64,000 bases of DNA from contig JABAKD010000023.1 in NCBI GenBank assembly GCA_012845835.1, positions 3,486,200 to 3,550,199 of the forward strand. Direction: 5' to 3'. Numbering within the stretch: the first letter of the stretch is position 1; each line of letters starts with the position of its first letter. Made by a program: the position numbers and the translations under genes. Below the pieces are notes generated by a model. That model was given only the letters and a program-made list of their open reading frames with translations. It ran no database searches and was not told where the DNA came from. Positions 20,804 through 31,282 of this stretch are shown piece by piece. The DNA is from Undaria pinnatifida. Lineage: Eukaryota; Sar; Phaeophyceae; Laminariales; Alariaceae.

Positions 20804-23768
20804 GTGCGCAATTTGTCGGCGAAGGTGCTACGTGGGCGCTGGGCATCGGGCGAAGACGCTCTCAACCTTGTGGCGGAGCTGGAAAGAGGACCGCAGACCG
20901 TGAAGTGGGATGTTGATGCCGACCAGGTGCTACGGTCCATCATGTGGGCTTCACCCGAACAAGTTATGCTGGCAAGAACCTATGGCGGTGTTGTTATCCA
21001 GGACAATACGTGTCTCACCAACAGGTGAGGAGGGTGTGGAAGTCTTCAATTGCCTCCTACCCTCCCATTGATGTGACGACGTTGTTCGTACGTGTGAGGG
21101 CTTCGTCCAGTAGTAAAAGATGCCTTTCCTCCGGATCGGCAATCATTGCCGTGCAAACGATGACGACCCACCCACGTACACTGCATTTTCGACAGGTACG
21201 ACTTCAAGCTGTGTTTGTATGTGGGCGTCGACTCTGAGAATAAGACCATCGTTTTCGCCCAGGGTTTTCTCGGCAACGAACAAAGCGAAACATTCGACTT
21301 CGCAAACCAGTTCTTCCTGGAGATTTGCGGGGGCCACCCGAAGGTGACCTTGTCTTCACGTTTTTTTTGTATGATGAATGAATGGATCGCGGAGCCTACT
21401 GAGTAGTTCGGGTTTGCTTCGGTGTCAACGGTGTTGCTCGATCGCCGTCATCACGTATATTATGTTCACAGCGCCAACCTCCCACGGCCGTCCTTAGGTA
21501 ATCATCACAGATGCCGACGGAGCAATGACGAGTTCGATCTCGACGCTTCTTCCTCACACGAAGCACTTGTACTGCTCCTGGCACATCTGTAAGAACATCA
21601 AGAAGCATTGTATGGGGGCCTTGCAAAAAGCAGGATGCACGGAATTGCTCCGGCGGTTCACGGCGGCTTCCTATGCGACATCGACTGAGGTGGGAAGATC
21701 GCAGTACCAATGGAACAGGGTTTTACTTGGGTTCTTTTTTTTTGCGCGCCTGCCTTGAATGAAATGGAGACTCATGTTGTTGTGAAAGCAGTTTGTCGCG
21801 TCTGTTCTCCAGGAGCTTACTGCATGTTTTTCTTTTTTTCCCGTCTCCAGGCCTTTGATCGCGTGTGGGAGGGCGTGAAGCAGCTCGTGAAGGGCACAGC
21901 GTGTGAAAAATACGTCAACGAGCACCTATACAGGTGAGGGCGCTTCTGCACGCCTTTTTGTCTTCGGTTTTAATTTGCGTAGGCGACCCTTTGGACAACC
22001 TAGTGTATATGTGGCCGCTTGTCGTAACACTTGGTCGCCGCGAAGAACTCTTCCTCTTTCCAACGAAGCCTTTGACATACCGTCCCTGGCGCCTTCTCGC
22101 CTCGCACGTGCCGTTCGCAGCATACGCACGTATTGGGCGCGCTGTTTTTTCCCGACAACCATGACCTTGGGTATGACAGCCACTCAGCGCGTTGAGGGTA
22201 TTTTCAGCGCGATAAAGAACGGCCGGAACCTGAAGAGAAACTCGACGTTTCGTCAAGTGAGGCAGAGAGTTAAACAAGTCGCGGAAGACCTCGCCCTGGC
22301 ATCCCGAATGTAAGTGACACAACGTCCCCACCGGGTTTTCGCTCCATTGCTCGTTTGGTGTGGTACTGCGCACGGCGTGTCGGTAGTTTGATATCAACCC
22401 CGGGCAGGAACGATGCTCTGAAGTCTTCGTTTTTGGCGCCCTTTTTGGGCACATTTTGTTCGTCTGCATTGTACACGTACGGCCGTTGCGAATAATGCTG
22501 ACAGGCACCTTTCGACAACGTCCGTACTGCAGGCAAAGCACCAAACGCGCTTCTTTGGGGAAAGCTCACGTCGAAAACGACATCAAGAGATCGCTTGAAC
22601 CAGTCCTAACAGCGTACGAGAAAGTTGGAGCCAGTAAGTACGCAGCGGAGGTAAGCTCTATTCTTGTGTGTTGCCGCGGCCGTGTCACTTTGACGAGCAT
22701 TTGCTGCGGTTGGCACACGCTTTTGTGACGCGAATGTCAGACGCTGTCCGATGCTCCCCTGGCGCGACCGGTTGACCGGTTGTGTCCTTGCGCTCACCCC
22801 CGCATCCTTTTCGGACTTGCTCCTATTTATCTCGACAGGAAGTACTGGCCGAAATGTTAGCAAGCTCGGCGTACGAAACAAGCGTTTTGGTGGAGGGGCG
22901 TGGATCGATGCAGTTACTACAAAATCTGGCGGCGCGCTCCGCGGACGACGTCAGCGGATCATCTGACGACGATATGTGCATCGACGTTGAAGGGGACGAC
23001 GTGTGTTGCCAGGTTCCTGAAGAGGTATTCCAGGAAAGGGGGGAACCTGATATCACTATGTTTGGCACCACACCCTTGGTTTCTTTTTATCGTCTTGTTG
23101 CGGGAGTGGAAGTTGATTCCATAGTGAAAGTTTTGTACAAACACAAAGCTGACCGAAAAGTAGGACACCTCGTTGTCATAGGCCCTGGTGGCTTTCAACT
23201 GTGCACGTGCTTGCAGATACTGAGGCGAGGGCTGCAATGCAGGCACGTTCTCGCCGCGCTTGTCACGCACCTAAAACGTGGCAAAGAGTTCAAAGGAGAA
23301 TCCATACACCCACGGTGGCGTTCCTCTTCAGAGCATTGGAGCCTGGATAAAGCGGGCTTGGGGAAGTTTGACGAGGATGGGGGTGGGTCTTACAATGGCG
23401 GGTTCACTGGTGACTGGGACGGGCCTGCTGATTTCGGAGACGCCAGCACTGAAGAAGCGGCACCCGACCGTATGCTGTCTGTCATCAGAGGTAGGACGTT
23501 CGCGAATATCATGGAGCTTTGCACAAGGGCCGCTCGCAAGTACACCGACAACATGACGAAGGACACTAGACCTGGCGAGATGGGGATGTTCAGCGAACTG
23601 GGCCGCGCCGTTGATGCATGGGCCCGGCGAGGCGAGAGTAACGTTTCAGAGACTTGGAGCGGAATACGAGACCCTCCGCTCCAGTTGACAAGAAATAGGA
23701 AGCAGACTCGGACGAAGGATTGCACGGAGAGTGGCAGGGGGAGCGCGAAAAGGGTAAAGAAGGAATAG
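20804..23768 (+). CDS. MULE (Mutator-like) transposase with SWIM zinc finger
   Basis: Seven exons join in one open frame of about 627 codons: 20804-21024, 21196-21343, 21498-21689, 21851-21933, 22121-22309, 22533-22650 and 22839-23768 (TAG), all with GT-AG borders. Exon 2 carries VGVDSENK, the first catalytic Asp (21230). Exon 3 has ITDADGAM (second Asp, near 21510) followed by C-x-WHI-x2-N, the MULE C/H motif. Exon 5 has TQRVEGIFSAIK with the catalytic Glu near 22194. Exon 7 has C-x-C-x9-C-x-H at 23202-23246, a SWIM finger, then an acidic/basic tail. The enzyme would cut and paste a Mutator-type element in the nucleus. No stop or frameshift interrupts this part. The N-terminus is uncertain: a frame at 20396-20614 ending at a donor fits in phase, but the region before it looks shifted. 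I found no terminal inverted repeats. Confidence 0.8.
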
Positions 23769-24121
23769 GAACTTCCAGCTGTTTGCTGTTTTGAACCGCG
23801 CTTGGTGTTTGCCTTGCTCGTGTCCATGGGCCGCGAGGATTGGGGAGAGAGCCTGCCTGGGTGGAAAACATGTCTATGTGCTGGTTCATTGGTGGTTTTA
23901 TGCTGCTGTTGTCACCGGTTTTGTTTGTGTGGTATTTGAAGACGGTCTGACGTTGGATGGCGTATACTGTTCCCTCCGGGAGGGCGCAGCCCATGCATAC
24001 AGCACCTTCGCCTACCAGAACAATCAGGGTGAGATTCTAGTGGAGGACGAACCTGTCGACGGGTATTTCAAACGATGGGGTGTAGTGCATCAGACTCTGA
24101 CGATTTCCCTGTCTCGATTTC

Positions 24122-25540
24122 CCGGTCTCGAACCCCTGAACGGAGATATCTAGGGTCAACAACAATGCATAGATTGCGTCCGCTGTCTATCGTGGTGATG
24201 GCGTGCCAGCAACGCGCTTGATCTGCCTCGTTCCTTATTTCATCTTTGCGTCCTGGTAGTGGTTGTACTTCGTGACACCAGTGCTGCTGTTTGCTGCTGC
24301 GCCTGTGAAGGTGTCTCAAACTAAGCTCTATCTCCACGTTTTCTCCATCATGAACGCCAAACGTCGGATATCTGACGGTCATAACCATCTAGCCTAGCTG
24401 CTACTATCTGTGGAGGTGATTGCGTGCAGGCAGCATGTTTGATCTGCGTCTCCGCCGCGGAGATCTTTGGTGGCTGGCGCGGGTGCCTATGCTGCTGCTG
24501 CTCTGATGACGACACCACGAAGGGAGCTCGTTCTCGACGATTTTTTCATCTCCGGCTCCACGACTTGGATATGGAAGGGTCAGTGATGTGCAGACTACGT
24601 GCTGATTTGTCGGTCTCGAACCCCTAAACGGAGATATCTAGGGCTATCTAGGGTCAGCAACAATGCATAGATTCAATGCATAGATTGCGTCCGCTGTCTA
24701 TCGTCATAGCGTGCCAGCAACGCGCTTGATCTGCCTCGTTCCTTCTTTCATCTTTGCGTGCTGGTGGTTGTACTACGGGGCACTAGTAGTGCTGCTGTTT
24801 GCTGCTGCGCCTGTGAAGGTATCATCTCAAACTAAGCTCTATCTCCGCGTTTTCTCCATCATGAACGCCAAAAGTCGGATATGTGACGGTGATAAACATC
24901 TAGCCTAGCTGCTGCTCTCTGTTGAGGTGACTGCGTGCGGCAGGCAGCATGTTTGATCTGCGTGCTGCTGCTGCTCTGATGACGGCACCACGAAGGGAGC
25001 TCGTTCTCGACGATTTTTCCATCTCTGGCTCCACGACTTGGATATGGAAAGGTCAGTGATGTGCAGACTACGTGCTGATTTGTCGGTCTCGAACCCCTAA
25101 ACGGAGATATGTAGGATCAGCAACAATGCATAGATTGCGTCCGCTATCTATCGTGGTGATGGCGTGCCAGCAACGCGCTTGATCTGCCTCGTTCCTTCTT
25201 TCATCTTTGCGTGCTGGTGGTTGTACTACGGGGCATCAGTGGCCCGGCATCAGTGCTGCTGTTTGCTGCTGCGCCTGTGAAGGTGTCTCAAACTAAGCTC
25301 TATGTCCACGTTTTCTCCATCATGATCGCCAACAGTCGGATATCTGACGGTGATAAAGATCTATCCTACCTGCTGCTATCTGTGGTGATTGAGTGCAGGC
25401 AGCATGTTTGATCTGCGTGCTGCTGCTGCTGTGGTGACGGCACCACGAAGGGAGCTCGTTCTGGACGATTTTTCCATCTCCGGCTCCACGACTTGGATAT
25501 GGAAGGGTCAGTGATGTGCAGACTACGTGCTGCTGTCTGC
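24122..25540. repeat. Tandem array, three units of about 480 bp
   Basis: Units start at about 24122, 24611 and 25084 with 'cggtctcgaacccctaaacg' and contain 'gcgtgccagcaacgcgcttg', 'gctgctgtttgctgctgcgc', 'ttttctccatcatga' and 'cacgaagggagctcgttctc'. The last unit is slightly truncated. Small indels separate the copies. It begins about 350 bp after the MULE stop codon. No recognisable protein is encoded. Confidence 0.9.
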
Positions 25541-25849
25541 GGTGGTGTCGGCGTGCCTACAGGGCGCGACATCCAGCCTTCTTTGCGACCTCAAAGAGAG
25601 GTGCATGCTGTGTCCGATAAGCATAAACCAGAGGGTGGAAACCCGGGGATGGAGCTCTTTTGTCCCCTGTGTGTCAAAAAAATGACACCCACATGTGTGT
25701 CATTATCACTCCCCCACCTGAGCGATCAGTAAACATACGCAAACCTGACGAAACCCTGGGCGCAAAGGATATGGTATGTAGGTTGTCTTTCGCGTATACG
25801 GCTCAAAAACAGACATTGTGAAAATCAAGTAACACTTTCACCAAGGGTT

Positions 25850-26385
25850 GTGTTCTGTAGGGTACGTTTAAACCGTACCCGCGGGGGTATTTAGCCCGGG
25901 TATTACTCTACAAAATGTCTTGTGAACGTTCCCTACCCGTACGCAGAACTTCTCTTGAAGTTTTATACGACAATCATGTACCTGTACCCGCCGAAACTTT
26001 TCCTCAGCTCCAGAGTGACTGGAGCCTGTCCTGTGACCACGGACTTGATAATGCGAGTTAATGTGAGAACAACAACAACAACCCGCCGAAACTTCAGGAA
26101 GTTCCAAACGCCCGAGCTCACAATACGCGGGATACGCGTGCAGCATGTTTTGTACTCGATCGAACTTCCTGTGAGTTCTGTGCGCCATAACACCTGTGCC
26201 ATACTGGAACTTCTAGGACTTCTGTAGGACTTTCGTACCCGTACCCGGATATTCTGGAAGCTCTGTATGATCATCATTCCCTTACCCGGAAAAATTGTGA
26301 CTCCTGTAAGACTGTGGCACTATACCCCGAGGTACGCGTTACACTACCCGGAGAGCTGTGTATTGATTCAGGTTTAATCCCCCCC
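25850..26385. repeat. CCCG/GTTCTG degenerate minisatellite, block 1
   Basis: Irregular units carry 'tacccgtacccg' or 'tacccgccgaaact', then 'gaagttt' or 'gaacttctgt', then 'gtgagttctgtgcgccat'. The same vocabulary recurs at 27240-27395, 50180-50440 and 50965-51330. The block is interrupted by an 81-bp retroposon at 26000-26080. Confidence 0.65.
26000..26080 (+). mobile_element. 5'-truncated AAC-tailed retroposon with 14-bp target duplication
   Basis: These 81 bp match only the 3' end of the repeats at 9289-9895 and 55064-55394, from 'cctcagctccagagtgactg' to the (AAC)n tail. ACCCGCCGAAACTT occurs immediately before (25986-25999) and after (26081-26094), a 14-bp target site duplication. The RNA would form hairpins CTCCAG-agtga-CTGGAG and GTCC...GGAC next to the tail. 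Truncation at the 5' end, short repeat tail and long duplication together indicate target-primed reverse transcription by a LINE-type enzyme. Confidence 0.85.
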
Positions 26386-26942
26386 CCAAAAGTGAAATTT
26401 GTTTTGGTTAGATCTAGATTGTAGTCATGTTTTCAGTCATACTAGCGGAACACCGAACGCGCAAGAGGTACTTGTACGTATCACACAATTAGAGCACCTA
26501 CTATCAATACCTGTTACAAGTAGGTGTTGATGTTTCTTTCGTTTTCAAGGGCACGTATTATAACGTAGCAACGAAGGACACATTTTAATCGACATTGTTC
26601 TTTATATAGCCTAAGTATGAATAGAACTGAATTCGATTGGATTAGTTTGAACAGCAATATTTTTCTCCTATCGGGAAACCACGTATGTATTCCGTATCCT
26701 CGTCGATTTTTTTTTTTTCCCGATCTGCATAATGCAGATCTCGCTATCATATCGTCGACGTCTTAAATTTTTATCTCTGTGTTGCCGGTGGCTTTTCTTC
26801 TTACTTCTTTGTCGTGGTACTTCTTGGCTTATCGAGCTAGCGGAAAAAAAATGGCTTACGACCGCTATAGTCTAATAATTTTTTAGGCGCCACAGCCGGG
26901 GTACACTTGTATGGTATGGTACATCTGTTTCACAGAAGAACA

Positions 26943-27108
<166 letters not shown>

Positions 27109-27239
27109 CATACGACTATTTCCTATGAGGGCATCATCGTATTATTTTGTCAATCGCAGTAATGGTAAAAGCGTTGACAATTAGACTAGACTAATCTAAT
27201 TACTACGTCATTTTTTGACCAGTCAATTTGTAGTCTTTC

Positions 27240-27395
27240 GCGCCTTGTGCGTGGCGGGTATTCACCCGGAAATCAGCCATACCTGGGACTTCTGTAACTT
27301 TCTGTACAACCCTGCTCATACTCGTAATATCTGCGAGTTCTTCACGACATTCATACCTGTACTACCCGAACTTTCTATTTCCATTCTGTCTGTAG
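27240..27395. repeat. CCCG/GTTCTG degenerate minisatellite, block 2
   Basis: 'cgggtattcacccgg', 'tgggacttctgtaact', 'gcgagttcttcacgac' and 'ttcatacctgtactacccga' echo block 1. It abuts the start of copia-derived sequence. Confidence 0.55.
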
Positions 27396-27479
27396 GGTAA
27401 AAAACAAAACCATCGATCTGGATACTGTGATGACGGTAGAAGGATTGGTCCCGATGACGACTACACCCCCTCTCCCCTG

Positions 27480-27947
27480 TTGGTTTCCAAACCCATGGAG
27501 AACGTCGTGCAACCTGCTCACCCCATTCATTTCGAGTTTCCTATTGAAGCCCCCGGTAGTGCCAACTCGTGTGAGACTGAATGGCATTGTACCTTCTCGC
27601 ACGGGAACCCCATGCAACCTGCCCATACTATTCCCCGGGCGTGCCCTGTGATAGCCCCTGGCAGAGCTAACTTGCATGATACTACTGCGGACATCAACGT
27701 CTTCCACTGCGTACACGGATATGCAAACGAGTTTTTGTTGAGAGAGACTGCAAAATCCCTGGGAGTTGAGCTACTCGGTAGGTTAAGACCGTGCACTGGG
27801 TGTTCCATGGCCAAGGGGTATCGTAAGCCGATCGCTAACAGTACGAAATCACGCGCCACAAAGAAGCTAGATAAATTTCTCGTGGATCTCAGTGGCCGTA
27901 AGAGTATTTTTTTTGTTGCTGGTAAGAATTACGTCATGATAGAGTGA
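27480..27947 (+). pseudogene. copia GAG-pre-integrase domain
   Basis: An open stretch ends in FHCVHGYANEFLL...ETAKSLGVELLG...PCTGCSMAKG, the His/His...C-x2-C zinc knuckle at the start of copia integrase, then KKLDKFLVDLSG. The frame is lost at about 27943 and integrase continues in another phase. No ATG-initiated gag is present upstream; the start given is only where the frame opens. Confidence 0.75.
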
Positions 27948-28288
27948 AGGACGATTTTACCCGGTACGCATGGGTATACTTTTCGGAGCGTAAGTCCAAT
28001 GCAACTGACGCTTTCAGGAAATTTTTGGCTGACGCGCGTGGGGATGGTGTGATGTCAAAAGTGGAGAGAGTAAGATATGATAACGGAGTAGAGTTCTTTG
28101 GGGGGAAGTTCGGGAACGTTTGTAGGCAGTATTGCGAAAAACAGAAATTCACCAACGCGAAGAGTCCGGAGGTACACGGCGTTGCCGAGAGAGCTCTGCG
28201 TATCATCCAGAACCCAGCACTTGCCACGCGCATCCAAGCATCCATCCTCTTTCCTTACGTGGAGTTGGCACCGTCGGAGACCCTCTAG
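27944..28288 (+). pseudogene. copia integrase catalytic core
   Basis: KDDFTRYAWVYF (first catalytic Asp near 27950), RYDNGVEFF (second Asp near 28079) and HGVAERAL (Glu near 28187) form the D,D-35-E triad in proper order. The frame differs from the preceding zinc knuckle and ends at a stop at 28286. Integrase would insert retrotransposon cDNA into host DNA, but here it is split from its flanking domains. Confidence 0.8.
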
Positions 28289-28810
28289 ACCGAGGCAGTA
28301 CAATAAGCGTGCGAAGCGTTGAACAGAACCGCGACCACGTCCAACCCGGGCAGCTAGGCGCTGTACAAGATGTGGCATGGTAAGGCAGTAACCTCATCAC
28401 CGCACCCGTTTCTTCGTCCGGGATATCGCCGCTGGAACCGTCCGTCGAAGTCGTTGCCCACGTGCGAGAGTTGCTTCTACCTAGGGCCGGGCATCGAACA
28501 TCCTCGTGACTCATCGCGGAAAGTAACGCGGGCAAACAAGGTGGTGGAAACAAGGGACGTCATCTGGGAGGCACCACCGGTCACGGAGGTGCCGCCGGTG
28601 CAACTGCAGCAACTTGCATCGCCGGAGCTGGCAGGGGCGCCGAAGCTGGGAGGGACGTCAGAACAGGGAGGGGCATCGGCGCTGGGAGAGACGGCAGAGC
28701 CGGGAAGGCTAGATGATTTCTATTCTGGCCCAGCGACTCGATTGCCGATGCTGGGGAGAGGAATCCTCCATCAACCTCGCGAGTGGCTACTCTGGCGGGG
28801 AGTGTAGGCA
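28289..28810 (+). pseudogene. copia integrase C-terminal and linker region
   Basis: After the stop, homology continues through several phases: a stretch like ALYKMWHGK (the 'P.E.w.Gk' motif) near 28355-28385, then SRKVTRANKVVETRDVIW at about 28515-28570, the conserved region after the integrase of copia polyproteins. The rest is a Gly/Ala/Pro-rich linker of low complexity up to 28805. Confidence 0.6.
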
Positions 28811-29259
28811 ATGGTGTTAAAAGGTGAGCGGGGTTCTGGTGACGGTGTTAATATGCCGGCCCCCGACGCTAAAACTGCCCCGTCAAGTAATTATTATTCG
28901 TATGTAAGCAGTGAATCGTCCGTTGACAGGAAAAACCCGGATTAGACGTCATCTTCGGACGAGAATGGTCCAGTTATTACGATGGCGCGGACTGCGGCGC
29001 GCCAACTTGTATCGTACCTGTTTGGACCTGGAGATGGAGAGCAGCTGGGACGGACTAGCGCGCAGACGCGAACTCTCACTCAAGACGCAGCAAGCCTGAT
29101 GAGTGCGTTCGGGCCCGATGAAGGGGGCAAACTAATCCATTGGCTACTGGCGGTACAGGAGGCTACCCCTAAGCCGGGCGAGCTGCCTAAATGTGTCGTC
29201 AGGGAAGCGGGGTCGGAGCCTGTTTGGTACCCTGCGGCGTGCTCATCGGAGTACTCCGA

Positions 29260-30062
29260 CGTGTGAATGGAGGCAATGTCGAAGGAGTTTGATGTGCTCG
29301 TGGCGGCCGGAACCATTGCGGAAGTGACTGGAATTTCTGGGGGATGCAATATCGTAAATGCCAGGTGGCCATACAAGTGGAAAGGTGATTCGCATGCTAC
29401 ATGGTTGATAGGGCAAAGGCCCGTATGGTAGCTGTGGGGTACAGCCAGGTAGAGAGGGTAGATTACTTCGAAACGTTTGCCCCTACGGTCTCATCAATTT
29501 CAAAAAGTTGGTAGCGGCCATGGCATGTAAGCTAGACTGGGACCTGAGGCACTTAGATGTAGACCAGGCATTCATTCAGTCGGAGTTGGACACCGATATC
29601 TAGTTTCGCCTTCCCCGCGGTTGTGGATCAGTATCTGGCAAGGTAGTTCTCCTCAACAAGGCCCTTCATTGCCTGAAGCAGAGTGGTCGAGCGTGGTGTC
29701 AGATGTTGTCGTCAACTCTGGTGGAGTGTGGTTTCGAGAAATGCATGGTAGATCCCTGCGTATTTTGTCTTATGGTTGCTAGTGACGTTGCGGCGATATT
29801 GGTCTTCCATGTCAACGACATCAAGATTGCATCTACTGAGAAGGTGACTGAGATGGTAGATAGTGCCCTCAATCAGATATTTCCCACCAAACATCTCGGG
29901 GAGGTAGCGTGGTACATGGGCAGTGAGTGCAAGAGGAATCGGGAGAAAGGTACTTGGGAGATTTCTCAGACTCAGTTCATTCAGAGCGTACTGAATCGCT
30001 TTAGTGTTTCGATATCCAGCCCCATCCCCGCAACCCCTTCCTTGGACACCGCAGGCACGTGA
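29260..30062 (+). pseudogene. copia reverse transcriptase
   Basis: Readable pieces in order are EAMSKEFDVLVAAGT, NARWPYKWK, YFETFAPTVSS, LDVDQAFIQSEL, KALHCLKQSGRAW and FHVNDIKIAS, then IFPTKHLGEVAWYMG. They match the copia fingers, palm and thumb. The active site, normally YVDD, reads HVND (29808-29819), so the first catalytic Asp is Asn. Frameshifts separate the blocks before 29480 and a stop interrupts at 29601-29603 after DTDI. From 29703 the frame is open to 30062. Confidence 0.85.
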
Positions 30063-30775
30063 GCGATGAAGAGACCGTGGTGGATGTCCCGTTCCGCGAC
30101 ATGGTGGGGAGCCTGATGTGGATCGCGAACCAGACGAGACCCGATATCGCGAATGCAGTTCGGGCAGCCGCCCGGTTTTCTCATAATCCCAAGCCGATTC
30201 ACTACAAGGCGGCACACAAGATACTCGAGTATCTGAATGCCACGTCGGATTTAGGCCTGACTTTGAGGAGGGATAGTGACTTGGGGTCGGTGCAGATGGG
30301 GCTTGATTTAGACACGTACGCGGACGCGGACTACGTTCTGGTGTAGCTGTTAGCTGCGGGGGTACGCTTGTGTCTTAGCTCTCTAGGACACAGAAGTGTG
30401 TCACTCTATCTACCACCGAGGCAGAGTAAGTAGCAATGGCAGATGGGGTCAAGGAGGAATTATATATGAAGGGTATGCGGGCATTTCTGATGCCCGGACT
30501 GGAGCCGAGGAGCATCAGCGTGTACGAAGACAACAAGGGGGCGATAGGCTTGCCTAAAATCCCCTTGAGCTCGTCCAACAGTAAGCACATTGATGTACGG
30601 TACCATTCTCTGAGGGAGCTGGCTGCCAGTGCTGACATCTCAGTGCAGTATCTTCGAACGGATAATAAGCATGCAGGTATCCTGACGAAAGCTTTTGGTA
30701 GGGAGAGTTTCGGAAGACACCGCGATTTGTTCTTGGGCAGGAGTTATGATTCAATATTTTCCTGGTCTTTCTAGT
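30059..30775 (+). pseudogene. copia RNase H and C-terminus
   Basis: VPFRDMVGSLMWIANQTRPDI begins the connection region, and DTYADADYV near 30310 is the RNase H entry. After a stop and frame change the domain continues as MADGVKEELYMKGMRAF, SVYEDNKGAIGL, SSNSKHIDVRYHSLRE and TDNKHAGILTKAF, the usual end of copia polyproteins. At least one stop (30344) and one phase change disable it. Confidence 0.8.
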
Positions 30776-30883
30776 GGATCTCTTCGTTGGAGGTAGGCTT
30801 TAATGGTAGGCGGTTCGATCTGCGTCTCCCTGATACCCACCATGTCAACGCCTAGTCTTGTTAATTGATACACTTAGGGAGGG

Positions 30884-31282
30884 TGTCAAGTGTATCTTAT
30901 ACTAACCAATATTGTGTGGTACTCTATAAGAGTATGTGGGAAGTATGTTGGCTATAGCGAACGGACATTGCGGGTTATCCGCCATAGCGAGAATTGTTGC
31001 ATTGTGGCCGGTTGATGGACAGTGTATTTTTGGTTTGGGGAGGTACGGGGGATGATGGCTCGTGGGCGAGCGTGGTGGGGAGCAGCTTGTGCACCCTTCC
31101 ATCTCACTCTTCTCTACACCCACCTCTCCCCGTCTTCTCTTCGTTTTCGCCCTGCTGTAATATTTATGACATAAACCGCATAAACACCATCCTCCTTTAT
31201 CTCGGGCATACTGCAGAGGGCAGTACTTCGTCTAAGCACACAGCTCGGTGCTGTTATTGCTACTCCGTCTCCTGATCATCAC
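30884..31282 (+). repeat. Candidate copia 3' LTR
   Basis: Starts TGTCAAGTGTATC immediately after the polypurine tract tagggaggg (30875-30883), with a TATA-like ctataagag at 30924. A plausible end is ...atcatca near 31282. No second LTR in the window fixes the right border, so its length (about 400 bp) is provisional. Confidence 0.5.

Larger units (their letters stand above)
27400..31282 (+). mobile_element. Decayed Ty1/copia retrotransposon, 5'-truncated
   Basis: Domains appear in the copia order: GAG-pre-integrase zinc knuckle, integrase, reverse transcriptase, RNase H. They are followed by a polypurine tract (tagggaggg) and a candidate 3' LTR from TG at 30884. No matching 5' LTR, primer site or gag is seen upstream, where minisatellite begins. 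The polyprotein is broken by at least six frameshifts or stops, so it cannot move by itself. The GAG-pre-integrase block with 'L.G.L.PCTGCS.AKG.RKPI' resembles copia elements of stramenopiles. Confidence 0.85.

Noticed and set aside
24122-25540. CRISPR-like array
   Set aside because: Units are about 480 bp and contiguous with no short repeats and spacers; the window is eukaryotic.
26715-26740. Inverted repeat gatctgcataatgcagatc as a terminator
   Set aside because: No upstream gene and no reason to expect bacterial-type termination in this genome.
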